DNA of 64,000 nucleotides from Lasioglossum baleicum (GCF_051020765.1 NC_134929.1:5234786-5298785), one strand, 5' to 3'. Numbered from the stretch's first letter, positions 29,600 to 40,358 are shown. Numbers and translations are program-made. Notes: generated from the letters alone by a model not told the origin.

Positions 29600-29735
29600 A
29601 CAATATACTAGTTTTCCTAGTTACGTCTCAATATTATTAGCAATATACTAGTTTTCGCTAGACACGCTTTTATACCAATAATATACTAGTTTTCCTAGTT
29701 AAAAGGTTCCGATAATATACCAGTTTTCTCTAGTT
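29600..29735. repeat. Leader array of four AATATACTAGTTTTCCTAG hairpins
   Basis: Four units ~35-40 bases apart (29601, 29641, 29678, 29712) each contain ACTAG-TTTTC-CTAGT or a variant that still pairs. The array lies between the primer site and the gag ATG, so it is in the genomic RNA leader. Confidence 0.8.
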
Positions 29736-29748
29736 GCATTTTTTAAAA

Positions 29749-30969
29749 ATGCCGAATTCAGCTGCAAATATTTCTTTCGTTGACATAATGAACTTGACGG
29801 TTTCGCTTGCAAACTCTATGTCGCTGTTGACGCAAAAGACATGCTTACAGAATGTTACTTCGACAATTCCGACCTTTAACGGGGAAGACCCCTCTTTGAT
29901 TCGTTTCGCGCAAACTTTAGAGGACGGGTTAACTTTGATTCCGGAGGGTACGGAAACCGAGTATCTGGCAATTGTTCTTACTAAGCTCGTCGGGCCAGCA
30001 CGTAGATGCACATTAGAGCACAAGTTTACTACCGTAAAAGCGTTAATTCAACATTTGAAGAAACGGTTCGCTCCCGGCAAGAGCCTATCATATTATCAAG
30101 TGGAAATCGCGAAACTACATATTCGCGAAGGAGAAAGCCTACGACAATACATCGATAGGACAAGCCACTTGGTCTACTGTACGCGCGGAGCCATGAGGGA
30201 AAAATACGAGGCACATGCTGAAGAATTTATCAAATTGATGGAAAAGGACGTCATTGAAAACTTCATCGATGGATTACCGGATCGGATTTCCCTGAAGGTG
30301 TCGGCTATCTTGGAGGATATAAAAAATCTGGAGGATGCTTACGACGCCGTGCTACAGATAGATAAAAGATTAAGAAATCGACGACAGTCGCCTCGGAGTG
30401 AATCACCATCAAGGTGGTCCCGCCGAGATTCATATGACCAGGACTCTCGCTACCGCGATCGTGAAGTGTCATATCCCTTATCTCCAAGCAAATATGACCG
30501 ACACAGGGATCAACGCACGAGACCATCTGGTTTTGAGGAGGAAAGAGAAGGACGAGCGTCTGCCTGGACCTTGCGTCACAGGAGCCCCTCCGGTTCCCCC
30601 TCCAACCGTTCGGATTCGTCAATTGTGAGAGACGGAGAGAAACGGTATACAATTTTAAAAAATTCCGATAGGAATCGCATGTCAAAATCGTATTGTTGGC
30701 ATTGCGGAACATCCGGACACGATGGAAAATTCTGCAAGAATCGACCGCGTAGTCCGCGATTCCAAAGAGATTCGCGAGATTCGTCCGTGGAATCGAACAA
30801 ATCTTTAAACTTCGATCGCGCTCACCGTACAGGCGACACGATGAGCGAAAACAAAGAAGTTCGCCAAAGAACTGTCCGCTTCGAGGAAAAACCCTCATCA
30901 AGGAAGCTCCAGCACCACGAATCAAAATCAAAATCCCAGAACTGGAATCAGGCACGGGAGAATTTCTAG
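29749..30969 (+). CDS. gag: Gypsy-type Gag
   Basis: About 406 residues from the ATG at 29749. Residues ~20-200 form a retrotransposon capsid-like helical domain (including LIQHLKKRF and LRQYIDRTSHLVY). An Arg/Ser/Asp-rich region follows (~residues 210-300), then one CCHC knuckle CWHCGTSGHDGKFC (~residue 321). Pol is in the -1 frame and overlaps. The frame is intact although pol downstream is broken. Confidence 0.85.
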   Translation: MPNSAANISFVDIMNLTVSLANSMSLLTQKTCLQNVTSTIPTFNGEDPSLIRFAQTLEDGLTLIPEGTETEYLAIVLTKLVGPARRCTLEHKFTTVKALIQHLKKRFAPGKSLSYYQVEIAKLHIREGESLRQYIDRTSHLVYCTRGAMREKYEAHAEEFIKLMEKDVIENFIDGLPDRISLKVSAILEDIKNLEDAYDAVLQIDKRLRNRRQSPRSESPSRWSRRDSYDQDSRYRDREVSYPLSPSKYDRHRDQRTRPSGFEEEREGRASAWTLRHRSPSGSPSNRSDSSIVRDGEKRYTILKNSDRNRMSKSYCWHCGTSGHDGKFCKNRPRSPRFQRDSRDSSVESNKSLNFDRAHRTGDTMSENKEVRQRTVRFEEKPSSRKLQHHESKSKSQNWNQARENF

Positions 30970-32940
30970 TTGATGGTGGAGCATCCGTAAATTTAGTAGT
31001 TCTTGACGTTTTAGGAGAAGGAGCAGAAATTGTTTCACGCGAAGAAATTGAAATAACTGGTCTTACTACAAATCCAATTCGCACTCTAGGAACTACGATA
31101 CTTCACATACACGAAGCTCCTGCGTTTTTCTACGTAGTGAAGCGCCTTGCAATAGAAGCAGATGGACTTATAGGAAGCCCATTTTTAAAACAGGAAGAAG
31201 CAGAAATTTCTTATTACCATGGGGCACTGGTATTAAAAAATAAGCCCATCAGGCCTATTCGATTTTCAAATTACCAGCAGGACTCAGATGTACGGACCAA
31301 ACATCGCATCGATGCCCGAACATCTCAACAAATTGCCATAAGAATAGCTAATCCAAGGATAAAAGAAGGCTATTTACCACGCATAAAAACACACAAACAA
31401 CTCTACATAGGAGAAGCCGCCGTCCTGAACGACGGAGGAAAATGTCATGTTATGGCAACCAACACTAGCGAGGAAGCCATAGACGTAGAAATAGAGCCAC
31501 AAATCGTAGAACCTTACGACATTTTGAGCACATCAGATGAAGATATTTATTCAGGGGTACGTCAACATTGTAATTTCAAAACTAGAGAAGATAGGATACA
31601 GGGAATCTCCGAAACGCTAAATTTGAGTCACCTGAACAAAGAAGAACGGTGTAGCATCACCGCATTGATAAAGGAATTTCCCGATCGATTTTATCTCCCC
31701 GGAGATAAATTAGGGAAGGCATCTGATTTCAAGCACTCCTTACATACAACTGATGAGATTCCGATTAACACGAGACAGTATCGCTACCCTCCTGTACACC
31801 AAGAGGAAATAAAAAAGCAAATCAATGGCTTATTATCCGATGGTATTATTACTCCGTCGAAATCTCCGTACAATTCACCCTTGTGGATTGTACCCAAAAA
31901 ACCAGATGCGCAAGGAAACAAACGTTGGCGCATGGTAATAGATTTTCGTGCGCTTAACGAGAAGACCATTTCCGATAAATATCCACTGCCTCAAATTACG
32001 GAAATATTGGATCGTCTCGGAGGAGCCAAATACTTCTCCGTTTTCGATCTTGCCAGTGGGTTCCACCAAATAGAAATGGATCCGAAAGACAGACAGAAGA
32101 CAGCTTTCACCACCCCTAATGGACATTATGAATTTTCACGAATGCCGTTTGGTTTGAAAAATGCACCACCTACTTTTCAACGCCTCATGGATCAGGTATT
32201 AACTGGACTCCAGGGAACGGACGTTTTCATTTACCTGGATGATATCGTGGTTTACGCTGCGTCATTACACGAACACAACATTAAAGTCAGGAAATTATTA
32301 AACCGTTTGCGAGAACATGGTTTAACTCTTCAAACCAATAAATGCGAATTCTTATGAAAAGAAGTTGCATACCTTGGACATATTATTTCAAGACAGGGAG
32401 TAAAACCTGATCCCCGAAAATTAAAGGCTGTCAAGGATTTCCCAACGCCTACCTCACAGAAAAATATACAACAGTTTTTGGGTTTAGTAGGATATTACCG
32501 AAGATTCGTACCAGATTTCACTACAAAAGCAAAATCTTTAATTGACCTTGTAGGAAAGGGCAAAAAATTCAAATGGACTGAAGAACAGGAAAACAGTTTT
32601 AAGCAGTTACGTGAAGAACTCTGTCGAGAGCCTATTTTACAATATCCAGATTTCAGCAAACCATTCGTCATTACAACAGACGCCTCTGAATATGCCGTTG
32701 GAGCCGTGCTTAGTCAAGGCGAAATAGGAAATGATCTGCCGATCGCCTATGCATCACGTAGCCTCAACAAAGCAGAGAGAAATTATTCAACCACGGAAAA
32801 AGAATGTTTAGCAATGGTATACGCCGTCATATATTTCCGACCATATGTGTACGGAACAAAATTCACATTGGTTACAGATCATCGACCATTAGTTTGGCTA
32901 CATTCTGTGAAAGATCCGACATCAAGACTCATGAAATGGG
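30870..32940 (+). pseudogene. pol: Gypsy-type Pol (protease, RT, RNase H), truncated
   Basis: The -1 frame carries a protease with the active site reading VDGGAS (~30972-30990) where D-T/S-G is normal, then RT with YLDDIVV (~32233) and RNase H with TDASEYAVG (~32679-32705). A TGA at 32355-32357 interrupts RT in an otherwise continuous frame (a CGA to TGA change would explain it). The frame runs into RNase H and is cut at ~32940, where a minisatellite begins; integrase and the 3' LTR are absent. Not functional. Confidence 0.88.
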
Positions 32941-32944
32941 GAGG

Positions 32945-33230
32945 CGCTCAGTTGCCCACAATACGATTGCCCACATGCACATTGCGCACATATCTTTTGG
33001 ACACAGCATGATTGGGCACAAGTACAATCGGACACATCTCGATTGCGCACAAGGAGAATCGGACACATCTCGATTGCGACAAGAAGAATCGGACACATCT
33101 CGATTGCGTACAAGAAGAATCGGACACATCTCGATTGCGCACAAATAGAATTGGATTCATCTTTATTGGGCACACATAAAATGTAAAATTGCACACACGC
33201 GAATCGTGCACAAATAGAATTGCTTACAGT
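32945..33230. repeat. Minisatellite with CGATTGCGCACA core, ~31 bp units
   Basis: Four near-identical units AATCGGACACATCTCGATTG-CGCACAAGAAG (33040-33165) are flanked by shorter degenerate units sharing ATTGCGCACA or ATTGGGCACA. It replaces the rest of the Gypsy pol abruptly. Confidence 0.85.
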
Positions 33231-34490
33231 AATTTTGAACGCAGATGGAAATGCGGCCGATGGCAGATGGAAATGATGGAAGTGCATATCTAGGTTTATG
33301 AATTCTTGTGAAGGATCTGCCAAATACACCTTGACGAATTAATTTTTGAAGTGTAGAAATGAATGGTTTTTGGTGTGTGCAATAAATTTTAGGTTATAAT
33401 GTTTTTACTCATTAAGAGATAAAATTTGTGCAGGAAGAGTACATTAATTATATGTAGATATAACACGTGCCACGGAAAAATGAGTAGATTGTTCGATTTT
33501 TAACATTAATGTGATTGTGAATTAAAATATTGACAACGAAGAGCGAAGGACTGAAAAATTACACGAATGTATAGAATTGATTTCACAGCTCCCGAATAAT
33601 TCTGTGTGAAAAAGATAATTTAGATAAGTATTTTTTGCCTATAAAATATTATCATTTTTCTGAGTTATGAATACGATACTTTGTGATTTTTTATATTTTT
33701 CTTTTACATGTGGTGTACGAAGCAGATCTACTAGCTGAACTATTTTAATTGGAACGCACGGTCAGATCCTGATTATTGCAAGGAAAATGTTCTCACGGTG
33801 AGTAATATGTAACTTGTGATCTTGAAAACCATCATATTCTTAGATAGAAAGCATTAATAATTGAAGTTTATACCGGACACATATGATCGTGCTTTATACA
33901 ATCTTTTTTAAACCAGTTAATCAGCGTGTAATGTCACAGCAGCGTTTAGAATGATAACTGTAAATGTATACTGAATTTCCCCAATCAGATGTACCTTCTT
34001 TGATATAGATACATAATCCCTTTTACTTGTCATTTTAACTACATAATATAATGTGAGAAGTAAACCTTGCGGTTGAGTTTTAATTCTTGTATTTTAAATT
34101 ATCATAACCGCTCCGTAATTTGTGCGTGCCAATGTATGAAATAAGTAAAGGAAAGTAAGTAGTTATAGAAAGTAAGAAAGCATGTATGTAATAATTAAAG
34201 GAAAGATTAAATAAGCAGTGCTGGGTAGAATTCAAATATATTTGTAGAATTATAATATGTAGATACGTACTTGAGGGGGCCGTCTCCTCAAGTGACCTTG
34301 GACGAGATTGATCGTCACGCTATAAACGAGCAAGCGGCCGGTAGACGAAGCAAAATAATAACATTTCTGTCCAGTAGGGGAGCTGGGTACACCTTCTAGA
34401 GTTGAATGTCGAGCAGCGCCAACGAGATATCCTTACGACGGTGACAGCAGTCACTGTAGCGCACTGTAGCGGTAAAACAGAGGAAGCAGA
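33231..34490. other. AT-rich stretch, nothing recognised
   Basis: No ORF, RNA gene or terminal repeat that I can support. Confidence 0.4.
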
Positions 34491-34498
34491 AAATATGT

Positions 34499-34975
34499 TG
34501 CCGGTAAGATAGGATTCGTCAGCAAGCGTGACGTTACAATTTGGCTGACGCAATGCTGCAGCGTTGGTGTGCTCAAGCAAGAGAGTGTTGGTGCATACTG
34601 CATACACACCGCTCGAGCGACGTGTACGTGTGCCTACGGCCTACGAGCATGACAAGATTTCGCGACGATTGCCCTTCTATTTCTCGATAACGCAACGATG
34701 GGGCTTTTTCGTAATCAAATCCGTTAGATGAAACATCAATCTGGTGCGCTGTTTGCTTCAAAAGTCATTCCTTTAGGTTTCCAAACAATAGTTTTGGAAT
34801 ATTCAGCTGCATGTTGCCCGTCGGAGAAGCTATGTTCGCCGGCGTGACGTAACAGTATGGCTGACGATGCTGCAGCGTCGGTGTGCTCAAGCGTGAAAGT
34901 AGTGGTGCATACACACCGCTCGAGCGACGTGTATGTACAATGTACGTGTGCCTACGGCCTACGCCTACGAGCATC
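34499..34975. repeat. Two ~160 bp direct repeats
   Basis: Blocks at ~34499-34655 and ~34814-34975 share TGTTGCCxGT, GCGTGACGT, ATGCTGCAGCGT, TGCATACACACCGCTCGAGC and GTGTGCCTACGGCCTACGAG in the same order, with small indels, ~315 bases apart. They have the look of duplicated ends (LTR-like) of a short element, but no TG...CA boundaries are clear. Confidence 0.65.
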
Positions 34976-35028
34976 GCAAGGGTCCGGGATTCGCGTATAA
35001 AAGAAGTCCGTATTTATAGATACCCCGC

Positions 35029-35160
35029 TGGGCGACGCTGGCTCGAAAAAAACATAAGTTGCTGCTTCTCTCCTTCTCTTGCTAGCTAAGACAGTCCCCA
35101 CCACGTCCACTCCGCTAAAGGGGTAGCAGCAACATGTGTTTTTTGAGCCAGCGTCGCCCA
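35029..35160. repeat. Inverted repeat, ~37 bp arms
   Basis: TGGGCGACGCTGGCTC...GTTGCTGCT on the left pairs with AGCAGCAAC...GAGCCAGCGTCGCCCA on the right around a ~58-base loop. It could be a small foldback element; no target duplication was found. Confidence 0.8.
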
Positions 35161-35332
35161 GGTCTGGATTACGGGAAGGGGATACATAACGCAAAGGGTA
35201 CGGGATACATAACACAACACAAGTGTAGTAAGATTTGTTAATATTTATTTCGTCATTATAAAGTTTCTTTAGTAACAGTTGTTGACTGTAATACTTTTTC
35301 CTCCCGCGCTCCTCCGCGTCCCCCGCGCTCGC

Positions 35333-35333
<1 letters not shown>

Positions 35334-35374
<41 letters not shown>
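35334..35374. repeat. (CT)n microsatellite at the 5' flank of a LINE
   Basis: About twenty CT units. A LINE starts shortly after it and itself ends in (TC)n. Confidence 0.95.
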
Positions 35375-35376
<2 letters not shown>

Positions 35377-35668
35377 GAGATGAAAGATAGTGAAAGATCG
35401 CTCTACGAATACTGTGCATTTATGGTGAACCAGAAGTGAATAAAATTATATAAGGGTGTCGTGGCGTTGAGAATACACGTAAGGACCAAGTAGGAAATAA
35501 TATCTCAAACGGGAGTGTGTGGCTTTCAGAAGAACGCGGAAACATTTCCCATGCGGGAAACATTCCGCGAAAGGCAGCCATTATTAGCGACGTGTCTTGA
35601 CTACACCTGTGTGTGTGTGTGAGGGCGCCCAAAATCAAAACAATCGACGTCAGTCGATACCTATTGAT

Positions 35669-36964
35669 ATGGACGAGGAATACTCGGAATATAGATGTGC
35701 CGCATGTAAGAAGGCGATAAGAAGCCTGGTCGTACAATGTAAGTCGTGCCTTAAGCTTTTTTTTCACCCTGGATGTGCAAGTAAACATAAGGTGTACGAT
35801 AAAAATCGAGAATATGTGACATGTCCAGGCCCATATGAGAAGTTTACAGTTGACAGCGAAAAAGATACATCGACGCGAGGCGGAAGAGAAAGACAAAGTT
35901 CGATAGGATCGTCAGAAAGTGACGTAAGCAGAACGGTAGGTTTGAACGCGAGCATGGATATGAAAATTGATTGGGTAGTAAGAACCATGAGAGAGATGAA
36001 AAATGAAATGGCATGCAAAAGAGAAATAAAAATGCTAATTAAGGAGACAGTGCAAGAGGAATTAAAAGGTATCAAACAAGAAATGGAAGAATTACGAAAA
36101 ATGTTTCGAGGAAGAATGCAGGTGTCAGACGTAAACGTGCACGGCAGTGTCAGCTACAGTGAGGCGACGAAGAAAAAGAAGGAAAACATCATAATAATCA
36201 AACCGAAGACTCAGCAAGAAAGCGAGACCACTAAGAAAATAATAAAAGAAAAGGTTGATATTAAGAATATGCCAATGGGGATAACAAAGGTACGAAAAGG
36301 AAAAGAAGGAACAGTAATTCTAGGCTGTGAAACCGGAGAAGAAATGGAGAAAGTAAAAGACGTAGTACAGTCGAAGCTAGGTGACAATTATAACGTTACT
36401 GAATCATTTCAAAAGAAGCCGAAAATAAAAATTGTCAATATTAGCGAGGAAGAAATGGAGGGGGATGATGATGAACTAATAGATACAATCAAGAAGCAGA
36501 ATAGTATTGGTGAATCTCACATTATCATAGTAAAAAAAATCCAGAAAAAAAAACATATAGATGATAGTCAGACTAGAAATAAAAGTAAAGAAGGTAGATC
36601 TATAATAATTGAAGTAGATGAAGTAACACACGCAGTGATGTTAAAAAAAGAAAAGTTGAATATAGGCTGGAGAAAATGCCCTGTGTACAATCACCTCAGT
36701 ATAAAGAGATGCTTCAAGTGCTGGGGTTTCTACCATATTGCTAAAAACTGTACGAGAGATGAATCGTGCCATAAATGTGCAGGAAATCATAAAGCAAGTG
36801 AATGCAAAGAGGTTCATAATAAATGTGTGAACTGTATGTTTAAAATAAAAACATACAATTTGAAAATAAAGGACGACCATGATGCTATGGATCCGGAATG
36901 CCCATCATATAAGAGGGCTATCGAAGAAGAGAAGAGAAGAGGTGGATGGGAAACAAAAAAATAG
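35669..36964 (+). CDS. LINE ORF1 (RNA-binding protein)
   Basis: 431 residues from the ATG at 35669 (the frame is open further upstream). An N-terminal PHD-like zinc module (CAACKKAI, CKSCLKLFFHPGC, residues ~10-40) is followed by a charged, coiled-coil-like middle (~95-160). A C-terminal set of zinc knuckles follows: CFKCWGFYHIAKNC, CHKCAGNHKASEC, then CVNC. In LINEs, ORF1 binds the element RNA. It ends at a single TAG (36962-36964), and ORF2 continues in the same frame right after it. Confidence 0.9.
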   Translation: MDEEYSEYRCAACKKAIRSLVVQCKSCLKLFFHPGCASKHKVYDKNREYVTCPGPYEKFTVDSEKDTSTRGGRERQSSIGSSESDVSRTVGLNASMDMKIDWVVRTMREMKNEMACKREIKMLIKETVQEELKGIKQEMEELRKMFRGRMQVSDVNVHGSVSYSEATKKKKENIIIIKPKTQQESETTKKIIKEKVDIKNMPMGITKVRKGKEGTVILGCETGEEMEKVKDVVQSKLGDNYNVTESFQKKPKIKIVNISEEEMEGDDDELIDTIKKQNSIGESHIIIVKKIQKKKHIDDSQTRNKSKEGRSIIIEVDEVTHAVMLKKEKLNIGWRKCPVYNHLSIKRCFKCWGFYHIAKNCTRDESCHKCAGNHKASECKEVHNKCVNCMFKIKTYNLKIKDDHDAMDPECPSYKRAIEEEKRRGGWETKK

Positions 36965-36970
36965 CAGCTA
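36962..36970 (+). promoter_or_regulatory. UAG CAG CUA stop-codon readthrough context between ORF1 and ORF2
   Basis: The ORF1 stop is UAG followed by CAGCUA, which fits the CARYYA context known to make stops leaky (the tobamovirus-type signal). ORF1 and ORF2 are in the same frame and ORF2 has no stop between this point and 39805. This suggests an ORF1-ORF2 fusion by readthrough. Confidence 0.6.
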
Positions 36971-39805
36971 CAGATTGAAGAGGATCAGATAGTATATACA
37001 AATGCACAAAGTCTACTGGCACACAAGGACGAGATACAGCACCAAATGATGTTGAAATTAAATCCGGCAGTCATAGCACTGTCGGAGACGAGACTGACTG
37101 CGGAAATCGAAGATAGCGAAATAAATGTACCGGGGTACAGTGTGGTCAGATGCGACGCAGAAACAAGGAACACAGGGGGGGTTGTTATATATGTAAGAGA
37201 CGATATTAAATATGAAATAGTGGTATCAAAAAAATTAGAAAGAATCGTTTGGTGCGTGGCAATAGAAGTGAAAGAGATATTGTTTAAAGGAGTGGTAATG
37301 GTTATATATCATTCACCGAGTGCGTCGCATGGAGAGTTTATAGGATTCTTAGAGGAGATAGTAGAAGAACTAACAATAAAAGAAGAATGTATAATATTAG
37401 GAGATTTTAATATAGATTGTAAGACCGACTCGTATTATACTAATAAGCTTCTAACGACTATGCAAAGTTTAGGAATGAAGCAACATGTAGACAAACCAAC
37501 GAGAGTCACCAAAAATAGTGAAACAATTATAGATCTAGTTTTTACGAATAAAGAAATAAATGTAGTAGTAAGCTATGAACCCAAGATAACGGATCACGCG
37601 TGGATAAAAGTCGCCATAAATACAAACAAGACTGTAAATAAATATAAAGAATTCAGTGGCAGGGATTATAATAGATATAATGCGGAGGAATTTGTTAAGC
37701 TAGTGGAGAGTAACCTTGGAAAAGGGCAAGAGCTAGACATTAACTTAAGAGCAAGGAAACTAATCAATAGTATAGTTGATGCCCTAGATACCTCGGCACC
37801 TAAAAAAATCTTTAGAATACCGAAAATATGGGAAGGGAAAATATGGTACTCCAAGGAAATAGAAGAGTTAGCGACTAAAAGAGATGAGGCATATAGAAAA
37901 GCAATGTACGATAGCACGGAACAGAACTGGCACCTATTTAAAACTCAAAGGAACGCAGTGGTAAATTTAATTAGATCAAAGAAAAAAGAATATCATGAAA
38001 ACATGATTGATCTTAATAGAAGCGATCCCAAAGCTATGTGGAAAGCATTAAAAGAAATTATTAGAGGAGGATCAACTGGCGCAAAAAATGTAGAAAATGT
38101 AGATTTCGAGATATTAGACAATAATATAGAGTGCAAATTAGCCGACAAATTTAATTTATATTATATACAGAGTATTCAAAACATAATAAAATCTATAGAC
38201 AGGGATAATACTACGAGCCCAAACGAGAGAACTACTTATTGTATTGAAAAGAAGGGAGAGATGGAAAAATTTGAGGCAGTTAAGGCAGAGCAGTTAGAAA
38301 CAATCATTAGGGAGTTACCAAAAAAGAAAGGAACGGAAGAAGGAATAACGAGCGATATATTAAAAACGGTATTTAGTGTGATAGGTAAAGAATATTTAGA
38401 TATAATTAATAAGTCTCTGAGTGAAGGGTGTTTTTTGAATGAGTGGAAAACATCCACGATAATTCCAATACCAAAAGTAGGAAAACCTAAGAGGGCAAGT
38501 GACTATAGGCCTATTAATATGTTACCGATATATGAAAAAGTGGTAGAAATAATAGTAAAAAAACAAGTTGAAGCGTACCTAGAAAGTAACAATATCATAA
38601 CGGAGCATCAGTCGGGGTTCAGGAAAAATTACTCTTGTGAAACAGCCATACAAACCGTTATAGATGAATGGAAATTATTCATCAGTGAGAGACAAATAGT
38701 AGGAGTCATTTTTGTAGATCTTAAACGGGCATTCGAGACAATTGACAGAGGAAGATTGTTAGAGAAACTAGATCAGTATGGTATTACAGGAACGGTTCTA
38801 GAATGGTTTAGGTCTTACTTAAAAGATAGAACGCAGCAAGTTCGACTGAATGAAGAATGGTCAAAGATATTGGAAACAGAATATGGGGTGCCACAGGGTT
38901 CGGTATTAGGCCCATTGTTATTTATAATATATATGAATGATATTGTAAAAGCGTGTTCGGAGGTATGTAATATAAAAATGTTTGCGGACGATACCTTAAT
39001 TTATGTAATAGGTGAGAGTAGTGCGGAGGTTGAGAGAAAATTGAATATTGCGTTTAGAACAGTAGAGTTATGGATGAACACCAATAAACTAAAGTTGAAT
39101 GCGGGGAAAACGAAGTATATGTTAGTTAGAGGTATAAGAAAAGAATTGAGAGGCAATACTACTGTGAGATGCTTGGATGGAAATGAAATTGAGCGCGTAG
39201 AAATAATAAAGTACTTAGGTGTAATTATCGATGACAGACTCAAATTCAACGGACATTGTGATTACATGTTAAAGAAAATAGGGAAAAAAATAAGTTTTTT
39301 AAACAGAATGGGGAATTATATCTCGGCCTACACTAGATGTACTGTATATAAGTCAATCATAGCTCCTCACTTCGAGTATTGTGCAACACTACTAATTGAT
39401 ATGGGAGATACACAGTTAAGTAGGCTCCAAAAAGCGCAAAACAGAGCGATGAGAGTCATACTGAAGTGTGACAGGCGTACAAAAGTTGATTGCATGCTTC
39501 AAACGCTGCAATTTATGAACGTAAGACAAAGGCTGTACTACAATGTGTGCATATTTATTTTTAAGATCGTAAATAATATGATGCCCATGCAACTTAGCAA
39601 CAGGCTTAGAATAGTAGGGGAAGCCCGCGAAACTAGGCAGGCAGGGAATATTGTCATCGAATTTCGCAAAACAAGAAGCGCGCAAAAAAGTCTATTTTAC
39701 GAGGGTGTGCGAATGTACAACGCATTACCAATTGAAATGAAACAGTGTGATCGATTAGTAATGTTTAAGCGAATGTTGAAAGAGTTTGTAATGAATGATG
39801 TGTAA
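36965..39805 (+). CDS. LINE ORF2 (endonuclease and reverse transcriptase)
   Basis: The coding frame is open from directly after the ORF1 stop; the first ATG is 37046, but endonuclease similarity (IVYTNAQSLLAHKDEI) begins upstream at ~36989, so translation from 37046 would lose the first catalytic strand. The APE-type endonuclease has TNAQSL, SETRL, GDFN and TDHAW. RT has motifs HQSGFRKNYSCE, FVDLKRAFE, PQGSVLGP and FADDTLIYV (~38976-39005). The whole frame is intact, so the copy is probably recent and may be active. Clade is not certain (Jockey/I-like). Confidence 0.93.
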   Translation, partial: QLQIEEDQIVYTNAQSLLAHKDEIQHQMMLKLNPAVIALSETRLTAEIEDSEINVPGYSVVRCDAETRNTGGVVIYVRDDIKYEIVVSKKLERIVWCVAIEVKEILFKGVVMVIYHSPSASHGEFIGFLEEIVEELTIKEECIILGDFNIDCKTDSYYTNKLLTTMQSLGMKQHVDKPTRVTKNSETIIDLVFTNKEINVVVSYEPKITDHAWIKVAINTNKTVNKYKEFSGRDYNRYNAEEFVKLVESNLGKGQELDINLRARKLINSIVDALDTSAPKKIFRIPKIWEGKIWYSKEIEELATKRDEAYRKAMYDSTEQNWHLFKTQRNAVVNLIRSKKKEYHENMIDLNRSDPKAMWKALKEIIRGGSTGAKNVENVDFEILDNNIECKLADKFNLYYIQSIQNIIKSIDRDNTTSPNERTTYCIEKKGEMEKFEAVKAEQLETIIRELPKKKGTEEGITSDILKTVFSVIGKEYLDIINKSLSEGCFLNEWKTSTIIPIPKVGKPKRASDYRPINMLPIYEKVVEIIVKKQVEAYLESNNIITEHQSGFRKNYSCETAIQTVIDEWKLFISERQIVGVIFVDLKRAFETIDRGRLLEKLDQYGITGTVLEWFRSYLKDRTQQVRLNEEWSKILETEYGVPQGSVLGPLLFIIYMNDIVKACSEVCNIKMFADDTLIYVIGESSAEVERKLNIAFRTVELWMNTNKLKLNAGKTKYMLVRGIRKELRGNTTVRCLDGNEIERVEIIKYLGVIIDDRLKFNGHCDYMLKKIGKKISFLNRMGNYISAYTRCTVYKSIIAPHFEYCATLLIDMGDTQLSRLQKAQNRAMRVILKCDRRTKVDCMLQTLQFMNVRQRLYYNVCIFIFKIVNNMMPMQLSNRLRIVGEARETRQAGNIVIEFRKTRSAQKSLFYEGVRMYNALPIEMKQCDRLVMFKRMLKEFVMNDV

Positions 39806-39865
39806 AACTGTGCATGTATGTATGCATGTATTTATATGTGTATTGTAAATAGCTGAGAAAGCTAA

Positions 39866-39920
39866 TAATAAATCTCTCTCTCTCTCTCTCCCTCTCTCCC
39901 TCTCTCCCTCTCTCCCTCTC

Positions 39921-39980
<60 letters not shown>
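39866..39980. repeat. (TC)n / (TCCC)n tail of the LINE
   Basis: About 115 bases of TC and CTCC repeats follow AATAATAAA. Either the LINE's own simple-repeat tail or the target microsatellite in which it sits. Confidence 0.93.
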
Positions 39981-39983
<3 letters not shown>

Positions 39984-40250
39984 CTCACCTACGTAGAAAG
40001 CTGCGGTTTGAACCGTTAGACGCGGCGTTTCTTCGGGAAGGAATTAGAGAAAACCGCATTCAAACAAGTCCATTCGTTGAAAAGTTATATGCAGAAACGT
40101 GCCCAAAAGAGAGCGAAAAAGTTGACTGTTTTCACTAATGACGTCACAACTTTTAAACCAATAGACTTTTTTGAATGCGGTTTGTTCCTAAACTTTCCTG
40201 AAGAAACGCCGCGTCTAATGGTTCAAGCCCCAGCTTTCTACGTTGAGCCG
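39984..40250. repeat. Foldback element, ~80 bp arms
   Basis: The left arm (CGTAGAAAGCTG, then TTAGACGCGGCGTTTCTTC, then AACCGCATTCAAA) and right arm (TTTGAATGCGGTT, GAAGAAACGCCGCGTCTAA, CAGCTTTCTACG) are complementary with small differences around a ~95-base centre. Non-coding; probably a MITE. Confidence 0.8.
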
Positions 40251-40274
40251 TTCTCAAGTGATGCCGTTACAAAC

Positions 40275-40358
40275 TGTGACGTGGCAGTTTTGCCAACGTC
40301 ATCCGATGCCGGTTATCGGAAGACCGGGTCACCCTCTGGCAGCCAAATACACGAGAGG
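40275..40358 (+). mobile_element. LTR family X-like, first part (LTR Y), split by Transib elements
   Basis: It starts TGTGACGTGGC after AAAC, close to the family X start TGTGACGTTGC. The sequence stops at the CGCCG target of a Transib insertion. GC-rich LTR-like sequence resumes at 47776-48094 and 56121 onward, so this appears to be one old LTR cut into pieces. Confidence 0.5.

Noticed and set aside
32945..33230. CRISPR array
   Set aside because: Units are contiguous and degenerate without unique spacers, the genome is eukaryotic, and no cas genes exist.
39755..39988. Arg/Glu-repeat protein on the minus strand
   Set aside because: It is translation of the TC microsatellite tail of the LINE.
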